NCBI GenBank assembly: GCA_964439725.1
Contig: CAYTPY010000027.1
Span: 1-24,044 of the forward strand
Direction of reading: 5' to 3'
Source of the DNA: Croceibacterium_A sp964439725
GTDB lineage: Bacteria; Pseudomonadota; Alphaproteobacteria; Sphingomonadales; Sphingomonadaceae
DNA: 24,044 bases
In this document: positions 7,443-16,299 of the stretch, piece by piece
How positions within the stretch are numbered: the stretch's first letter is position 1
Layout of the letters: every line of letters starts with the position of its first letter
Position numbers and translations under genes: made by a program
Notes under the pieces: model-generated
What the model was told of the DNA's origin: nothing
Seen by the model: only the letters and a program-made list of their open reading frames with translations
The model's database searches: none

Positions 7443-8704
7443 CGCCGGCGCTCCTTTCCGCTCTTGATCTTCTGGGTAGGCGCCATTGGCAGGAAATCGT
7501 CCGCCACGCCGCGCCAATCGAACCGCTCGCGGCTGAGATACGGGTTGCGCCGGGTGATGGCGAGCAGGAGCCCAACCAGGAAGCACTGGGCGATGGTTGA
7601 CGAACCGCCATAGCTCACCAGCGGCAGTGTCAGCCCCTTCGATGGAAACAGTTGCAGGTTCACCAGGATATTGACGAACGCTTGCCCTCCGAACAACGCC
7701 ACGAGACCTGTCGCCGCGAGCAGAACGAACAGGTTGTCCTCGTCCACCATGCGCAGGAGTACGCGCAGCACGATCGCCAGGTAAAGCAGCACGATCACAC
7801 CGCAGATCAGGAGCCCAAACTCCTCCCCGATGACCGAGAACACGTAGTCCGTATGCGCTTCGGGGAGCCGCATCTTTTCGGTCCCCAGCCATAGCCCGGT
7901 TCCGGTCCAACTCCCGCCCATCAAAGTGCGGCTTGCGAGATCGACTTGGTCGAAGGCAGTGCCGCCGCCGAGGAACGAGTCGATACGGTGACGGGCGTTG
8001 TCGTAGAAAAGGTAAGCAAGCGCGAGCATCGCCATAGCGCCGCCGCCAAGCATGCTGATCCGTTGCAGGGGAAGCCCCGCCAGCATGACTAGCACGAGCC
8101 AGGCGCATCCAAACAGGATCGCGTCGCCCAGGTTCGGCTGCACCATCAGAAGGATGACGATGAGGCCCGTTAGCGCCGCGCTCAAAGCTATGACGGGAAG
8201 CCCGGGATCGCGGGCACGCCATGACAGGATCCAGGCAACGGCGACCGCAAAGGCAGGCTTGAGAAACTCGCTGGGCTGGAAACGGATGCCGAAGTCCAAC
8301 CATCGCCGCGCGCCGTTCACCTCTGATCCGATGACGGGCACCAGCAACATCGCGGCAATCATCGCGGCACTCAGCACGATCGTACCCCGGCGCACCAGTT
8401 CGCGCGGCATCAACGAGGTCGAAATCAGCACGAGCAAGCCGAGGAACTGCCAGCGCAAGTGCAGCCAGAAGAAGTACAGATCGCCTAGTTCCGCATTGCC
8501 GGTAGAAAGCCGGCGCGCGCTTGCCGGAGACGCCGCAGCAACGGCTATCGCGCCGATCGTCATCAGGGCGAGCACGAGCACAAGCAGTCCGCGGTCCAGC
8601 TCTCGCCACCAGATCTGCAGCTGGCGCTTGCGACTGCGCGGGAACTGCTGGGCGGGCGCCCTGCGCTCTCCGGGGCGTGGGATGTAAGGTCGAGCCGGGA
8701 TCAT
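7439..8704 (-). CDS. ftsW: Septal peptidoglycan polymerase FtsW (SEDS family)
   Basis: FtsW is the SEDS-family glycosyltransferase that polymerises lipid II at the septum with FtsI. The 421-residue protein is very hydrophobic, as expected for about ten membrane segments, after a basic N-terminal tail of about 37 residues. Family motifs: NGARRWLDFG (130-139) with SEFLKP (145-150), PEAHTDYVF (281-289) holding Asp286, which matches the catalytic Asp of SEDS enzymes, VIGEEFG (291-297) and LPLVSYGGSS (360-369). The ATG at 8704-8702 overlaps the murD stop as ATGA, and the TGA overlaps the murG GTG. RodA is the alternative SEDS protein, but the position between murD and murG favours FtsW. Confidence 0.96.
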   Translation of the reverse strand: MIPARPYIPRPGERRAPAQQFPRSRKRQLQIWWRELDRGLLVLVLALMTIGAIAVAAASPASARRLSTGNAELGDLYFFWLHLRWQFLGLLVLISTSLMPRELVRRGTIVLSAAMIAAMLLVPVIGSEVNGARRWLDFGIRFQPSEFLKPAFAVAVAWILSWRARDPGLPVIALSAALTGLIVILLMVQPNLGDAILFGCAWLVLVMLAGLPLQRISMLGGGAMAMLALAYLFYDNARHRIDSFLGGGTAFDQVDLASRTLMGGSWTGTGLWLGTEKMRLPEAHTDYVFSVIGEEFGLLICGVIVLLYLAIVLRVLLRMVDEDNLFVLLAATGLVALFGGQAFVNILVNLQLFPSKGLTLPLVSYGGSSTIAQCFLVGLLLAITRRNPYLSRERFDWRGVADDFLPMAPTQKIKSGKERRR

Positions 8705-10062
8705 GCTGCGGAAGTCGCGCTACAAACGTCGGGCCCGCCAGCGGAGGCGCCGGTCAGTTCCGCGACAAGCTTGCGGAAGCAGTCGCCGCGCTGCTCATAG
8801 TCGCGGAATTGGTCGAAGCTGGCACAGGCAGGCGAGAACAATACCACGTCGCCTGGTTTTGCGGCCTTGATCGAACGCCGCACGGCTTCACACAGCATCT
8901 CGCATCGCTCCACGTGCATATGGGGATCGAGGATATCGCCGAAGAGCGGCCCAGCCTCGCCAATCGTATAGGCGGCGGCGATATTGCCGAAAGCAGGCGC
9001 ACATTCGTCGAGGTCGTCGCTCTTCGGCAGCCCACCGCAAATCCAGTGCACCCGCCTGTCGGGATCGGGGGGCCAGGCTGCCAGGGCGGGCGCGGTCGAG
9101 GCGGGGTTGGTCGACTTGCTGTCATTGACGAACAGCAATCCGCCGAACTCCCCGAGCCGTTCCATCCGGTGCGCAAGCCCGCGGAAGCTCGCCAAGCCAG
9201 CGAGGATCTGTTCGCGCGCAAGGCCAAGCTCGCGCACGACCTCGGCAGCAAGCGCAGCGTTCTGCAGGTTATGGGGGCCCTGAAGCGACGGCCAGTCAGC
9301 CTGGTGATCGCGCCATTCATCATAGCCGGCGCAGCGGGCGCGCCCCGCCGGACGACGCCCAGCCTCGGCTTGCCGGATCTCGTCGGTAGGCAGGTCTTTG
9401 CAGCCGAACACGGCGAACTGCGAAGGTTGCTGCAAGGCGAACAGACGTGCCTTCGAGCCGGCGTAGGCAGCGAAACCGTCATAACGGTCGAGGTGATCGG
9501 GCGTGATGTTGGTAAGCACCGCCGCATCGCACGCGAGCGAACGGGTCAGGTCGATCTGGTAGCTCGACAGCTCGAGCACATAGGTCCCGCCTGCGGGAAG
9601 CGGTTCCTGGGCCAGGATAGGCAAGCCGATATTGCCCCCCATCCGCGCCGGCTTGCCGGCATGGTCGAGGAGATGGTGCACCAGCGCGGTCGTGGTGGAT
9701 TTGCCGTTGGTCCCGGTAATGCCCACGAGTGTATGGGGCGGCAGGTCGAGGCGCGCTTGCGCGAAGAGCTCCACATCGCCGATCAGCGGCACCCCGGCTT
9801 CGCGGGCCTTTGTCGCCAGCGGGTGCGTGTTCAGGGGCACGCCGGGCGAGACGACGACGCCGTCGAAACCCGCCAGATCGATCGCCAGCGGATCCGCGAT
9901 CGTGGCCCGCCCCGCCAGTTCCTCCCGCGGGCCCGGGCGCCGGTCCCAGGCCACCACTTCGGCGGCACCGCTGGCCAGCAGCGCCTCGACGGTCGCCATG
10001 CCCGAGCGCGCCAGGCCGAGCACCGCATAGCGTTTCCCGCGAAAGGCGTTGCTGACGATCAT
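8701..10062 (-). CDS. murD: UDP-N-acetylmuramoylalanine--D-glutamate ligase MurD
   Basis: MurD adds D-glutamate to UDP-MurNAc-L-Ala in the cytoplasm, using ATP. The ATG at 10062-10060 overlaps the mraY TGA (ATGA) and gives 453 residues starting MIVSNAFRGKRYAVLGLARSG. The longer open frame upstream is a shadow of mraY. Motifs: N-terminal UDP-binding LGLARSGMA (15-23), VVSPGVPLNTHP (70-81), P-loop GITGTNGKSTTT (114-125), NITPDHLDRY, and the C-terminal FVNDSKSTNPAS with its conserved Asp-Ser-Lys-Ser-Thr. The GTNGKST P-loop and the NDSKSTN motif are specific for MurD. The C-terminus overlaps ftsW. Confidence 0.96.
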   Translation of the reverse strand: MIVSNAFRGKRYAVLGLARSGMATVEALLASGAAEVVAWDRRPGPREELAGRATIADPLAIDLAGFDGVVVSPGVPLNTHPLATKAREAGVPLIGDVELFAQARLDLPPHTLVGITGTNGKSTTTALVHHLLDHAGKPARMGGNIGLPILAQEPLPAGGTYVLELSSYQIDLTRSLACDAAVLTNITPDHLDRYDGFAAYAGSKARLFALQQPSQFAVFGCKDLPTDEIRQAEAGRRPAGRARCAGYDEWRDHQADWPSLQGPHNLQNAALAAEVVRELGLAREQILAGLASFRGLAHRMERLGEFGGLLFVNDSKSTNPASTAPALAAWPPDPDRRVHWICGGLPKSDDLDECAPAFGNIAAAYTIGEAGPLFGDILDPHMHVERCEMLCEAVRRSIKAAKPGDVVLFSPACASFDQFRDYEQRGDCFRKLVAELTGASAGGPDVCSATSAA

Positions 10063-11129
10063 CGCAGCTTCAGTGTCGCCAGGCCGATCACCGCGAGAAC
10101 GATCGAGATGATCCAGAAGCGGATCACGACCGTCGATTCCTTCCAGCCAAGCTGCTCGAAGTGGTGATGGATCGGCGCCATGCGGAAGATGCGTTTGCCG
10201 GTGCGCTTGAACCAGAACACCTGGACGATGACACTGACGGTCTCCATCACGAACAGGCCGCCAACGATGAGCAGCACCAGTTCGTGGTTCGCAGCAACGG
10301 CAATCGCTCCGAGGGCGCCGCCGAGAGCAAGACTTCCCGTGTCTCCCATGAAGACCGCGGCTGGAGGAGCGTTGAACCAAAGAAACGCGAGCCCCGCGCC
10401 CATGATGGCAGCGCACATGATCGCAAGCTCACCTGCGCCCGGCACGTGGGGTATGCCGAGATATTCCGAATAATCGACGCGGCCGACCAGATAGCAGATG
10501 AACAGGAACGCGCCCGCGGCGATAACGATCGGCATCGTGGCAAGGCCATCGAGGCCGTCCGTCAGGTTCACCGCATTGCCAAATCCTACGATGATCGTGG
10601 CGGCGAACACATAGTAAAGCGGCCCCAGCGGGATGTAGAGGCCGGTCAGGAAGGGCACGTAGAGATTGGTGCCGGCAGGGCCTACGATGAGCGCCGTCGC
10701 AATCCCGGCCACGATGAACTCGAGCAGCAGCCGAACTCTGCCCGACACTCCTTTGTGGCTTCGCTTGGTCACCTTGTCGAAATCGTCCAGGAAGCCGATC
10801 ACGCCGAACCCGGCAGTGACCGCCAGACAGGCCCAGACCAGCGGCGTGGCCGGGTTCATCCACAGCAGCATCGAAACCGTCAGCGACGTCAGGATCATCA
10901 GCCCGCCCATCGTCGGCGTGCCGACTTTGGCGAGGTGCGTAGGCGGCCCATCGGCACGGATCGGTTGACCTTTGCCTTGGCGTACCCGCAGCATGTTGAT
11001 GAACTTGGGGCCGATGAGCAGGCCGATGGCAAGCGCCGTCAGCAACGTCGCGCCGGCACGAAACGTCTGGTAGCGGACAAGATTGAACAGGCCTTCGAAC
11101 TCGAGCCACTGGGCGAGCAGGTAGAACAT
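10059..11129 (-). CDS. mraY: Phospho-N-acetylmuramoyl-pentapeptide transferase MraY
   Basis: MraY is a polytopic inner-membrane enzyme that moves phospho-MurNAc-pentapeptide from UDP to undecaprenyl phosphate, making lipid I. The 356 residues match the family length of about 360. Motifs: TPTMGGLMIL (71-80), the metal-site FLDDFDKVTKRSHKG (113-127) with Asp115 and Asp116, NAVNLTDGLDGLA (185-197), the Mg-binding VFMGDTGSLALGG (259-271) with Asp263, and the C-terminal APIHHHFEQLGW (318-329). The ATG at 11129-11127 begins 10 nt after the murF TAA, with GGGAAGG at the murF end as a likely ribosome site. The stop overlaps the murD start. Confidence 0.97.
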   Translation of the reverse strand: MFYLLAQWLEFEGLFNLVRYQTFRAGATLLTALAIGLLIGPKFINMLRVRQGKGQPIRADGPPTHLAKVGTPTMGGLMILTSLTVSMLLWMNPATPLVWACLAVTAGFGVIGFLDDFDKVTKRSHKGVSGRVRLLLEFIVAGIATALIVGPAGTNLYVPFLTGLYIPLGPLYYVFAATIIVGFGNAVNLTDGLDGLATMPIVIAAGAFLFICYLVGRVDYSEYLGIPHVPGAGELAIMCAAIMGAGLAFLWFNAPPAAVFMGDTGSLALGGALGAIAVAANHELVLLIVGGLFVMETVSVIVQVFWFKRTGKRIFRMAPIHHHFEQLGWKESTVVIRFWIISIVLAVIGLATLKLR

Positions 11130-11139
11130 TTGCGGGCGT

Positions 11140-12597
11140 TTAGCCTTCCCTGGTGGCGAAATGGGCCACCACCCGGCCCAGCCCCACCGAATTCGATCCT
11201 TTCACGAGCACTGCATCGCCGCCGGTCAGGCCGAATTCCTCCAGCGCGGCTATCGCATCGCCCGGTCCTTCGCAATGGGCGTAGGCGATGGCGTTGCCAA
11301 GCGTGTTGGGCTGCGCTTTCCCCAGCTCGCGCGCAAGAGCTGTCATCTCCTCGCCGACCAGGATCGCGTAGTCCACGCTCGCGCCAGTCAGCGGCTCGGC
11401 AAGCTGCGCGTGGAACGAAGGCGCAAAGTCGCCCAGTTCCTTCATGCTGCCGAGCACCGCGATCCGCCTGGAGGCCGGCGTTGCACCAAGCTGCGCAAGC
11501 GTCGCCCGCATCGAGGCGGGATTGGCGTTGTAACTCTCGTCGATCAGCAAGGCGTATCCGCCCGGGGCGCGAACACGGTGCCGGGCACCGCGGCCTTTGA
11601 GACCGCCCATCTCAGCCAAGGACAGGCCCGCGGCGCCGAGGTCGCCGCCCGCCGCATGAACGGCAGCCATGACGGCCAGCGAATTGACTATCCAATGTTC
11701 GCCCGGTTCAGCGACCGAGTAGCACAGCTGCTTGTCCTCGATCGCCGCGGTGATGAGAGAGCCGCCGTTCGCAACTGGCACGGCATCGAGCAGGCGCACC
11801 TCGGCATGGTCAGCGCGTCCGAATGCCAGCACGCGCGCGCCCTTGGCCTGAGCAGCCGAGCGTAGTCGCTCGTAATGTGGGCTATCGGCCGGAATGACGG
11901 CGGTTCCGCCCGGTTCGAGGCCGGTGAAGATCTCCGCTTTGGCGTCGGCTATCGCCTCTTCGCTGCCCAGGTTCTCGATGTGTGCCGGCGCGATCGTGGT
12001 GATGACCGCCACATGAGGCCGCACTTGCGACGTCAGATCAAGGATTTCGCCGGCGTGGTTCATACCCATTTCGAACACAGCGAAGCTCGAGCTTGCCGGC
12101 ATGCGGGACAGGCTCAGCGGCACGCCCACGTGATTATTGTAGCTGCGAACGGAACGGTGGGCCTTTCCCTGGCTGGTACGCTCGAACGCGGCAAAGATCG
12201 CTTCCTTCACGCCGGTCTTGCCCACCGAACCGGTCACACCCACGATCTTGCCCGTCGTTCGTGCCCGCGCTGCCTGCGCCAGCAGAGCGAGTGCCTCCGT
12301 GGTATCCTCCACCAGCACATGGGGCTGGGCGATAGGCCGCTCTACGACCGCGGCCGCCGCGCCGTTCGCAAAAGCCTTTTCGATATAAACGTGTCCGTCC
12401 GACGTCTCGCCCTTCAGGGCGAAGAACAGGTCCCCGCAACGTACATCGCGCGAGTCCATCTCCACGCCTGCGACCTGGAACGGCCCGCTCGCGACGCCCC
12501 CAATCGCGTCTGCGATTTCGTCGGCGGTCCAGAGCGCCAGCCCGCGCCGGTCACTCTCCTGTTTCGGCCACCGTATGGTCTTGAGCAATGCGTTCAT
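11140..12597 (-). CDS. murF: UDP-N-acetylmuramoyl-tripeptide--D-alanyl-D-alanine ligase MurF
   Basis: MurF adds the D-Ala-D-Ala dipeptide made by Ddl, completing UDP-MurNAc-pentapeptide in the cytoplasm. I choose the ATG at 12597-12595 (MNALLKTIRWPKQE, 485 residues). It lies 8 nt after the murE TAG, with AGGGG about 5 nt before the start. An in-frame ATP-independent extension upstream would overlap murE and adds only Arg-rich sequence. Motifs: DSRDVRCGDLFFALKG (48-63), P-loop GVTGSVGKTGVKEA (120-133), SYNNHVGVPLSL (152-163), FEMGMNHAGEI (175-185), the LLIDESYNANPASM stretch and GSMKELG. The N-terminus carries about 20 extra residues before the first conserved block. Confidence 0.96.
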   Translation of the reverse strand: MNALLKTIRWPKQESDRRGLALWTADEIADAIGGVASGPFQVAGVEMDSRDVRCGDLFFALKGETSDGHVYIEKAFANGAAAAVVERPIAQPHVLVEDTTEALALLAQAARARTTGKIVGVTGSVGKTGVKEAIFAAFERTSQGKAHRSVRSYNNHVGVPLSLSRMPASSSFAVFEMGMNHAGEILDLTSQVRPHVAVITTIAPAHIENLGSEEAIADAKAEIFTGLEPGGTAVIPADSPHYERLRSAAQAKGARVLAFGRADHAEVRLLDAVPVANGGSLITAAIEDKQLCYSVAEPGEHWIVNSLAVMAAVHAAGGDLGAAGLSLAEMGGLKGRGARHRVRAPGGYALLIDESYNANPASMRATLAQLGATPASRRIAVLGSMKELGDFAPSFHAQLAEPLTGASVDYAILVGEEMTALARELGKAQPNTLGNAIAYAHCEGPGDAIAALEEFGLTGGDAVLVKGSNSVGLGRVVAHFATREG

Positions 12598-12605
12598 GGC
12601 GACCC

Positions 12606-14081
12606 CTAAGCTCCTGCCAGTTCGGCGGCGCACTCGCGAGCGACGGTGACGTCGTCGAAAGGAAGAACGCGCATCGCCTCTCCCGCACCCACGATCTGTC
12701 CTTGTTCGTGTCCCTTGCCAGCGACGAGGACAATGTCCCCGGCCCTGGCAGCGCCAATCGCTGCGCTGATCGCCGCGCGACGATCGCCGATTTCGCGCGC
12801 GCCTGGCGCGCCAGCCAGCACCTGCCGGCGGATCGCCGCCGGATCCTCGCCGCGCGGATTATCGTCCGTCACGATCACAAGATCGGAACCAGCGGCCGCG
12901 ACCTCGCCCATCGGTGCGCGCTTCCCGACGTCCCGGTCTCCGCCGGCACCGATTATGGTGATCAGACGGCCTTGGACATGCGGACGCAAGGCCTCGATGG
13001 CCGCATCCAGCGCATTGGGCGTATGGGCGTAATCGACATAGAGAGGCGCGCCGGATGCAGTGATGACCGCCCGCTCCAGGCGTCCGCGCACCGGCTGCAA
13101 GCGGCCGAGCGCATCGAACACTTGCTCGGACTTGCCGCCAGTGGCCACGGCCAGTCCCGCCGCCACCAGCGCGTTGGCCGCTTGGTAGGCACCGATCAGT
13201 GGCAAGGTGATGCGTTGTCGCCTGCCGTCATGCTCGATCTCCAATTCCTGTCCCAGATGGCCGGGCGTGCGGGAGAGGAGGCGGATGCCCCCGGCGTCTC
13301 TGGCGCCTCCTTCTCCCACCGTGAAGAGGCGTAACCCCCGGGTCCTGGCCTCCTCCCTAGCCCGCTCGCTCCAAGCATCGTCCGCCCAGAGCACCGCCGT
13401 GCCGTCGCCATCGACGACCTCGGAAAACAACCGCATCTTTGCGGCGAAGTAGTCCTCCATGGTGGCGTGATAGTCGAGGTGATCGCGCGATAGGTTCGTG
13501 AACGCAGCAGCGACGACCCGCAGCCCTTCGTTACGGTACTGGCTCAGCCCATGGCTCGATGCCTCATAGGCGACGTGAGTCACGCCTTCCCGGGCCAGAC
13601 CGGTCATGTTCGACAGGAACGTGACGATGTCCGGCGTGGTCAAGCCCGTCGAAACGCTGCCATCGGCTGTGGTGACGCCCAGGGTGCCGATCGACGCAGC
13701 GCGGTGGCCGCACATCCGCCATATCTGCCGGGTCATCTCGACGGTCGAAGTCTTGCCGTTGGTGCCGGTCACCGCGACGACCGTTCCCGGTACCGGCCGG
13801 AAGAACTGCGCGGCCAATCCGGCGAAAAGCCGGCGCGGCTGCCCATCTGCCAGATGCGCAGCGCCCCTGACATCGGCTTGGGGCCGAGCCACGATAGCGA
13901 TCGCCCCCGAGGCGATCGCCGCCGGTATGAAGTCCTCTCCGTTGGAAACGGAGCCTTCAAAGGCGCCGAACACCGTCCCCGGCGCGACCTTGCGATGATC
14001 AATGGCGAAGCCGGTCACCGTCTCCTCGCGGAAAGCGGTGACATCGAGCCCGGCCGCCTCCGCCAGGCGGGCGAGTTTCAC
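12606..14081 (-). CDS. murE: UDP-MurNAc-tripeptide synthetase MurE (meso-diaminopimelate type)
   Basis: MurE adds the third stem-peptide residue in the cytoplasm. The DDNPRGEDP stretch (406-414) contains the DNPR motif that selects meso-diaminopimelate, so this organism should have DAP-type peptidoglycan. Other motifs: P-loop AVTGTNGKTST (103-113), TTPDIVTF (148-155), EASSHGLSQ (173-181), NLSRDHLDYH (196-205), YFAAKMRLF (211-219) with Lys215 as the probable carbamylated lysine, and VDYAHTPNAL (349-358). The 491-residue length is normal. The start is GTG (14081-14079), overlapping the ftsI stop as GTGA. The TAG stop is followed by an 8 nt gap to murF. Confidence 0.97.
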   Translation of the reverse strand: MKLARLAEAAGLDVTAFREETVTGFAIDHRKVAPGTVFGAFEGSVSNGEDFIPAAIASGAIAIVARPQADVRGAAHLADGQPRRLFAGLAAQFFRPVPGTVVAVTGTNGKTSTVEMTRQIWRMCGHRAASIGTLGVTTADGSVSTGLTTPDIVTFLSNMTGLAREGVTHVAYEASSHGLSQYRNEGLRVVAAAFTNLSRDHLDYHATMEDYFAAKMRLFSEVVDGDGTAVLWADDAWSERAREEARTRGLRLFTVGEGGARDAGGIRLLSRTPGHLGQELEIEHDGRRQRITLPLIGAYQAANALVAAGLAVATGGKSEQVFDALGRLQPVRGRLERAVITASGAPLYVDYAHTPNALDAAIEALRPHVQGRLITIIGAGGDRDVGKRAPMGEVAAAGSDLVIVTDDNPRGEDPAAIRRQVLAGAPGAREIGDRRAAISAAIGAARAGDIVLVAGKGHEQGQIVGAGEAMRVLPFDDVTVARECAAELAGA

Positions 14082-15793
14082 TTGCCGCCCCCGACCAAAG
14101 GCTTCAGATCCGAGATGTCCACGTCTCGTGTCTCATCGGGCAGCACACCCAGTTGCGGTCCGACACGGGACACTAGCCGCTTGACGATCGGAGCTGCGTT
14201 CCAGGCCGCAGTGCGCTGGTACGAGCTGGCGGCCACGGCCTTGGGCTCGTCGAGCATGATGACGACGGCGAAGCGCGGTTTGTCCATCGGGAAAGCAGCG
14301 GCAAAGGTCGAGACCAGCGAAGTACGGTTGTAGCCGCCGGCGCCGGGCTTTTCGGCGCTGCCGGTCTTGCCGCCCACGCGGAAGCCCGGGGCATCGGCAT
14401 TTCGACCGGTGCCGTAGAGCGCAATCATCCGCAGCATCTGGTTCATCCGCGCGCTGGTGCTGGCCTTGAATACCCGCCGCCCGCGATTGACCTCGCCAGG
14501 CGCCACTTTCTGCAGGGTGGCCGGTCGCCAGATGCCGCCGTTGACCATCGCCGCGTAAGCGCTGGCGAGGTGCAGCGGCGTGACCGCAATGCCGTGGCCG
14601 TAGCCGACGGTGACGCCGCGCAGCAGTGGCCAATCGCCGCCCGGCCAGATCGGAAAGCCGCGCGCCGGCACTTCCACGTACGGCCGCTCGTTCATCCCGA
14701 GGTCTGCCATCGTCTGCTTGAGACGCGCGGTGCCGAGATCCTCGACGATATGCGCGGTTACGACGTTGGAGGAATGGATCAGCATCTCCGGCACGTTGAG
14801 CGTCGCGCCTTTGAGCTTCAGATCCTTGATGGTGTATCCGCTGATCCGATACGGTGTAGCCGAGTACCGACGGGAAAGGTCCGTAACCGTTCCCGCCTCG
14901 ATGGCGGCGGCAACGGTTAGCGGCTTGAAGGTTGAGCCCAGCTCGTAGACCTGGTTCGTCACCTTGTTGAAGACGTGCTTGCGCCCTTCGGCATCGACAT
15001 GGTTGGGATCGAATTCCGGCAGGGAGGCGAGCGCCATGACCTCCCCTGTATCGACGTCCAGCACCACACCCGCGGCGCCGACCGCATTCACGGCCAGCAT
15101 TCCGCGACGAAGCTCGTCTTCGAGCGCCCCCTGGACCCGCGCGTCGATAGAAAGCGCTACCGGCTTGCCCCGCAGAGCTGGATCCCGCAGCCGGCTATCG
15201 AGCGCGGCTTCCATTCCAACGCGCCCTTCACCGTCCTCGACGTAGCCGAGCACGTGCGCGGCCATCGTGCCCTGCGGGTAATGGCGATCGGTCTCGCGCG
15301 GCAACTCGAGCGCGAGCTCGCCCAGTTCCATGACCCGATTGGCGTCGGCTGGCAGGACCCGGCGGCGTAAGTAGCTGGCCTTGCCGGAGCCGAGCTGGCG
15401 CGCGACGGCCTGCTCGTCTAGATCCGGGAAGATCGCCTTCAGGCGCGCCGCGACCACTTGCGGAGGCTGGACCAGCGGCGGGCCGCCATCGTCCATGGCG
15501 TCGGGATTGAACCAAAGGGCGTAAGCCGGGAAAGCCCGGGCCAGGATCACGCCATTGCGGTCGGTGATTTCGCCGCGAGGCGGCAGCAGCGCCGCGGCCA
15601 TCGATCGTTGATAAGGCGCCGGCTGGACTACGCCAATCCAGGCGATCCGCAAAAGGGCGGCAACAGCGAGCGCGAGGAAGGCTCCGCCGATGAGAAACAT
15701 GCGCAACTGCGCAAGCAGCACCGCCTTTCGCCGCACATCGACGAGTTGGATGCGGCTGGGCGAAACTTGCGCAGGGATCGCAAAAGCGTTCAC
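14078..15793 (-). CDS. ftsI: Septal peptidoglycan transpeptidase FtsI (PBP3, class B)
   Basis: FtsI is the class B penicillin-binding protein that cross-links septal peptidoglycan in the periplasm, working with FtsW. The 571 residues have a cytoplasmic tail, one membrane anchor at about 31-53, a pedestal domain with RGEITDRNGVILA (73-85) and HVLGYVEDGEGRVG (180-193), and a transpeptidase domain. The active-site motifs are complete: Ser287-Thr-Phe-Lys290, Ser341-Ser-Asn343 and Lys476-Thr-Gly-Ser479. The start is GTG (15793-15791), overlapping the ftsL TGA as GTGA, and the stop overlaps murE in the same way. Position after ftsL supports FtsI rather than the elongation enzyme PBP2. Confidence 0.96.
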   Translation of the reverse strand: MNAFAIPAQVSPSRIQLVDVRRKAVLLAQLRMFLIGGAFLALAVAALLRIAWIGVVQPAPYQRSMAAALLPPRGEITDRNGVILARAFPAYALWFNPDAMDDGGPPLVQPPQVVAARLKAIFPDLDEQAVARQLGSGKASYLRRRVLPADANRVMELGELALELPRETDRHYPQGTMAAHVLGYVEDGEGRVGMEAALDSRLRDPALRGKPVALSIDARVQGALEDELRRGMLAVNAVGAAGVVLDVDTGEVMALASLPEFDPNHVDAEGRKHVFNKVTNQVYELGSTFKPLTVAAAIEAGTVTDLSRRYSATPYRISGYTIKDLKLKGATLNVPEMLIHSSNVVTAHIVEDLGTARLKQTMADLGMNERPYVEVPARGFPIWPGGDWPLLRGVTVGYGHGIAVTPLHLASAYAAMVNGGIWRPATLQKVAPGEVNRGRRVFKASTSARMNQMLRMIALYGTGRNADAPGFRVGGKTGSAEKPGAGGYNRTSLVSTFAAAFPMDKPRFAVVIMLDEPKAVAASSYQRTAAWNAAPIVKRLVSRVGPQLGVLPDETRDVDISDLKPLVGGGK

Positions 15794-16299
15794 TCAGGCG
15801 AACTCCCAACGACAGCTCCGAGCGGAATTCGCATGGTGCCGCGGTCGGCAAAGGTGGCATCCGCGAGCGTCGGTTCGCCTTCGGGTTCCAGCAATGCTCC
15901 ATCAAGTGGCTTGCCGGTCAGCGGCGATACCAGAGTAGGGAAGTACGGCGCCTCGCCGCCTGTGCGTCCTGCCACCCTGATCGGTTCGGGCGCGCCCGGC
16001 CCACGCGGGCTTCCAAGGGTGGCTAGCTGTCGCTCGTTATCGAGGAACTGTGCCGCATTGGGCGCGGTGTAGCCGAAGTCGACCCGGTTCCAGGTTGCAA
16101 GCTGCAAGAGATTTGAACGGGTTTCAAACTCCGTTTCGAGCAGCAGCTTCTGCTGTTCGAGCGCGACGATCTGCCGCTCGGCCCTCACCACCTCGCTCGT
16201 CACCGAATGCACCTTGAGGTGCAGCATCAGGTACAGCGCAGTGCAGACGGCCAGCGCAGCGAACCAGCCGATGCGGCGAATGCGGCTTTGCGGCATCAT
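15790..16299 (-). CDS. ftsL: Cell division protein FtsL (with long C-terminal tail)
   Basis: FtsL is a small bitopic divisome protein that pairs with FtsB and FtsQ and helps activate FtsWI. The 169-residue product has a short basic N-terminus, a membrane segment at about 12-28 and a predicted coiled coil at about 33-68. A conserved-looking region follows, NRVDFGYTAPNAAQF (71-85), resembling the end of other FtsL proteins. Residues from about 96 to 169 form a Pro-, Gly- and Glu-rich tail with no hydrophobic segment. FtsL proteins are often nearer 100-120 residues, so this tail is extra. The ATG at 16299 overlaps the rsmH stop (ATGA), and a second ATG follows directly. The call depends on position and architecture. 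Confidence 0.88.
   Translation of the reverse strand: MMPQSRIRRIGWFAALAVCTALYLMLHLKVHSVTSEVVRAERQIVALEQQKLLLETEFETRSNLLQLATWNRVDFGYTAPNAAQFLDNERQLATLGSPRGPGAPEPIRVAGRTGGEAPYFPTLVSPLTGKPLDGALLEPEGEPTLADATFADRGTMRIPLGAVVGSSPE

Noticed and set aside
7443..8609. Possible 389-residue N-terminal extension of MurG
   Set aside because: The extension is the wrong frame of ftsW, Arg-rich and without motifs; the GTG at 7442 in a GTGA overlap gives a normal MurG.
8521..11600. Two long plus-strand open frames (8521-10167 and 10161-11600) antisense to ftsW, murD, mraY and murF
   Set aside because: They mirror conserved coding sequence, have odd His/Arg/Asp-rich composition and show no domain or ribosome site.
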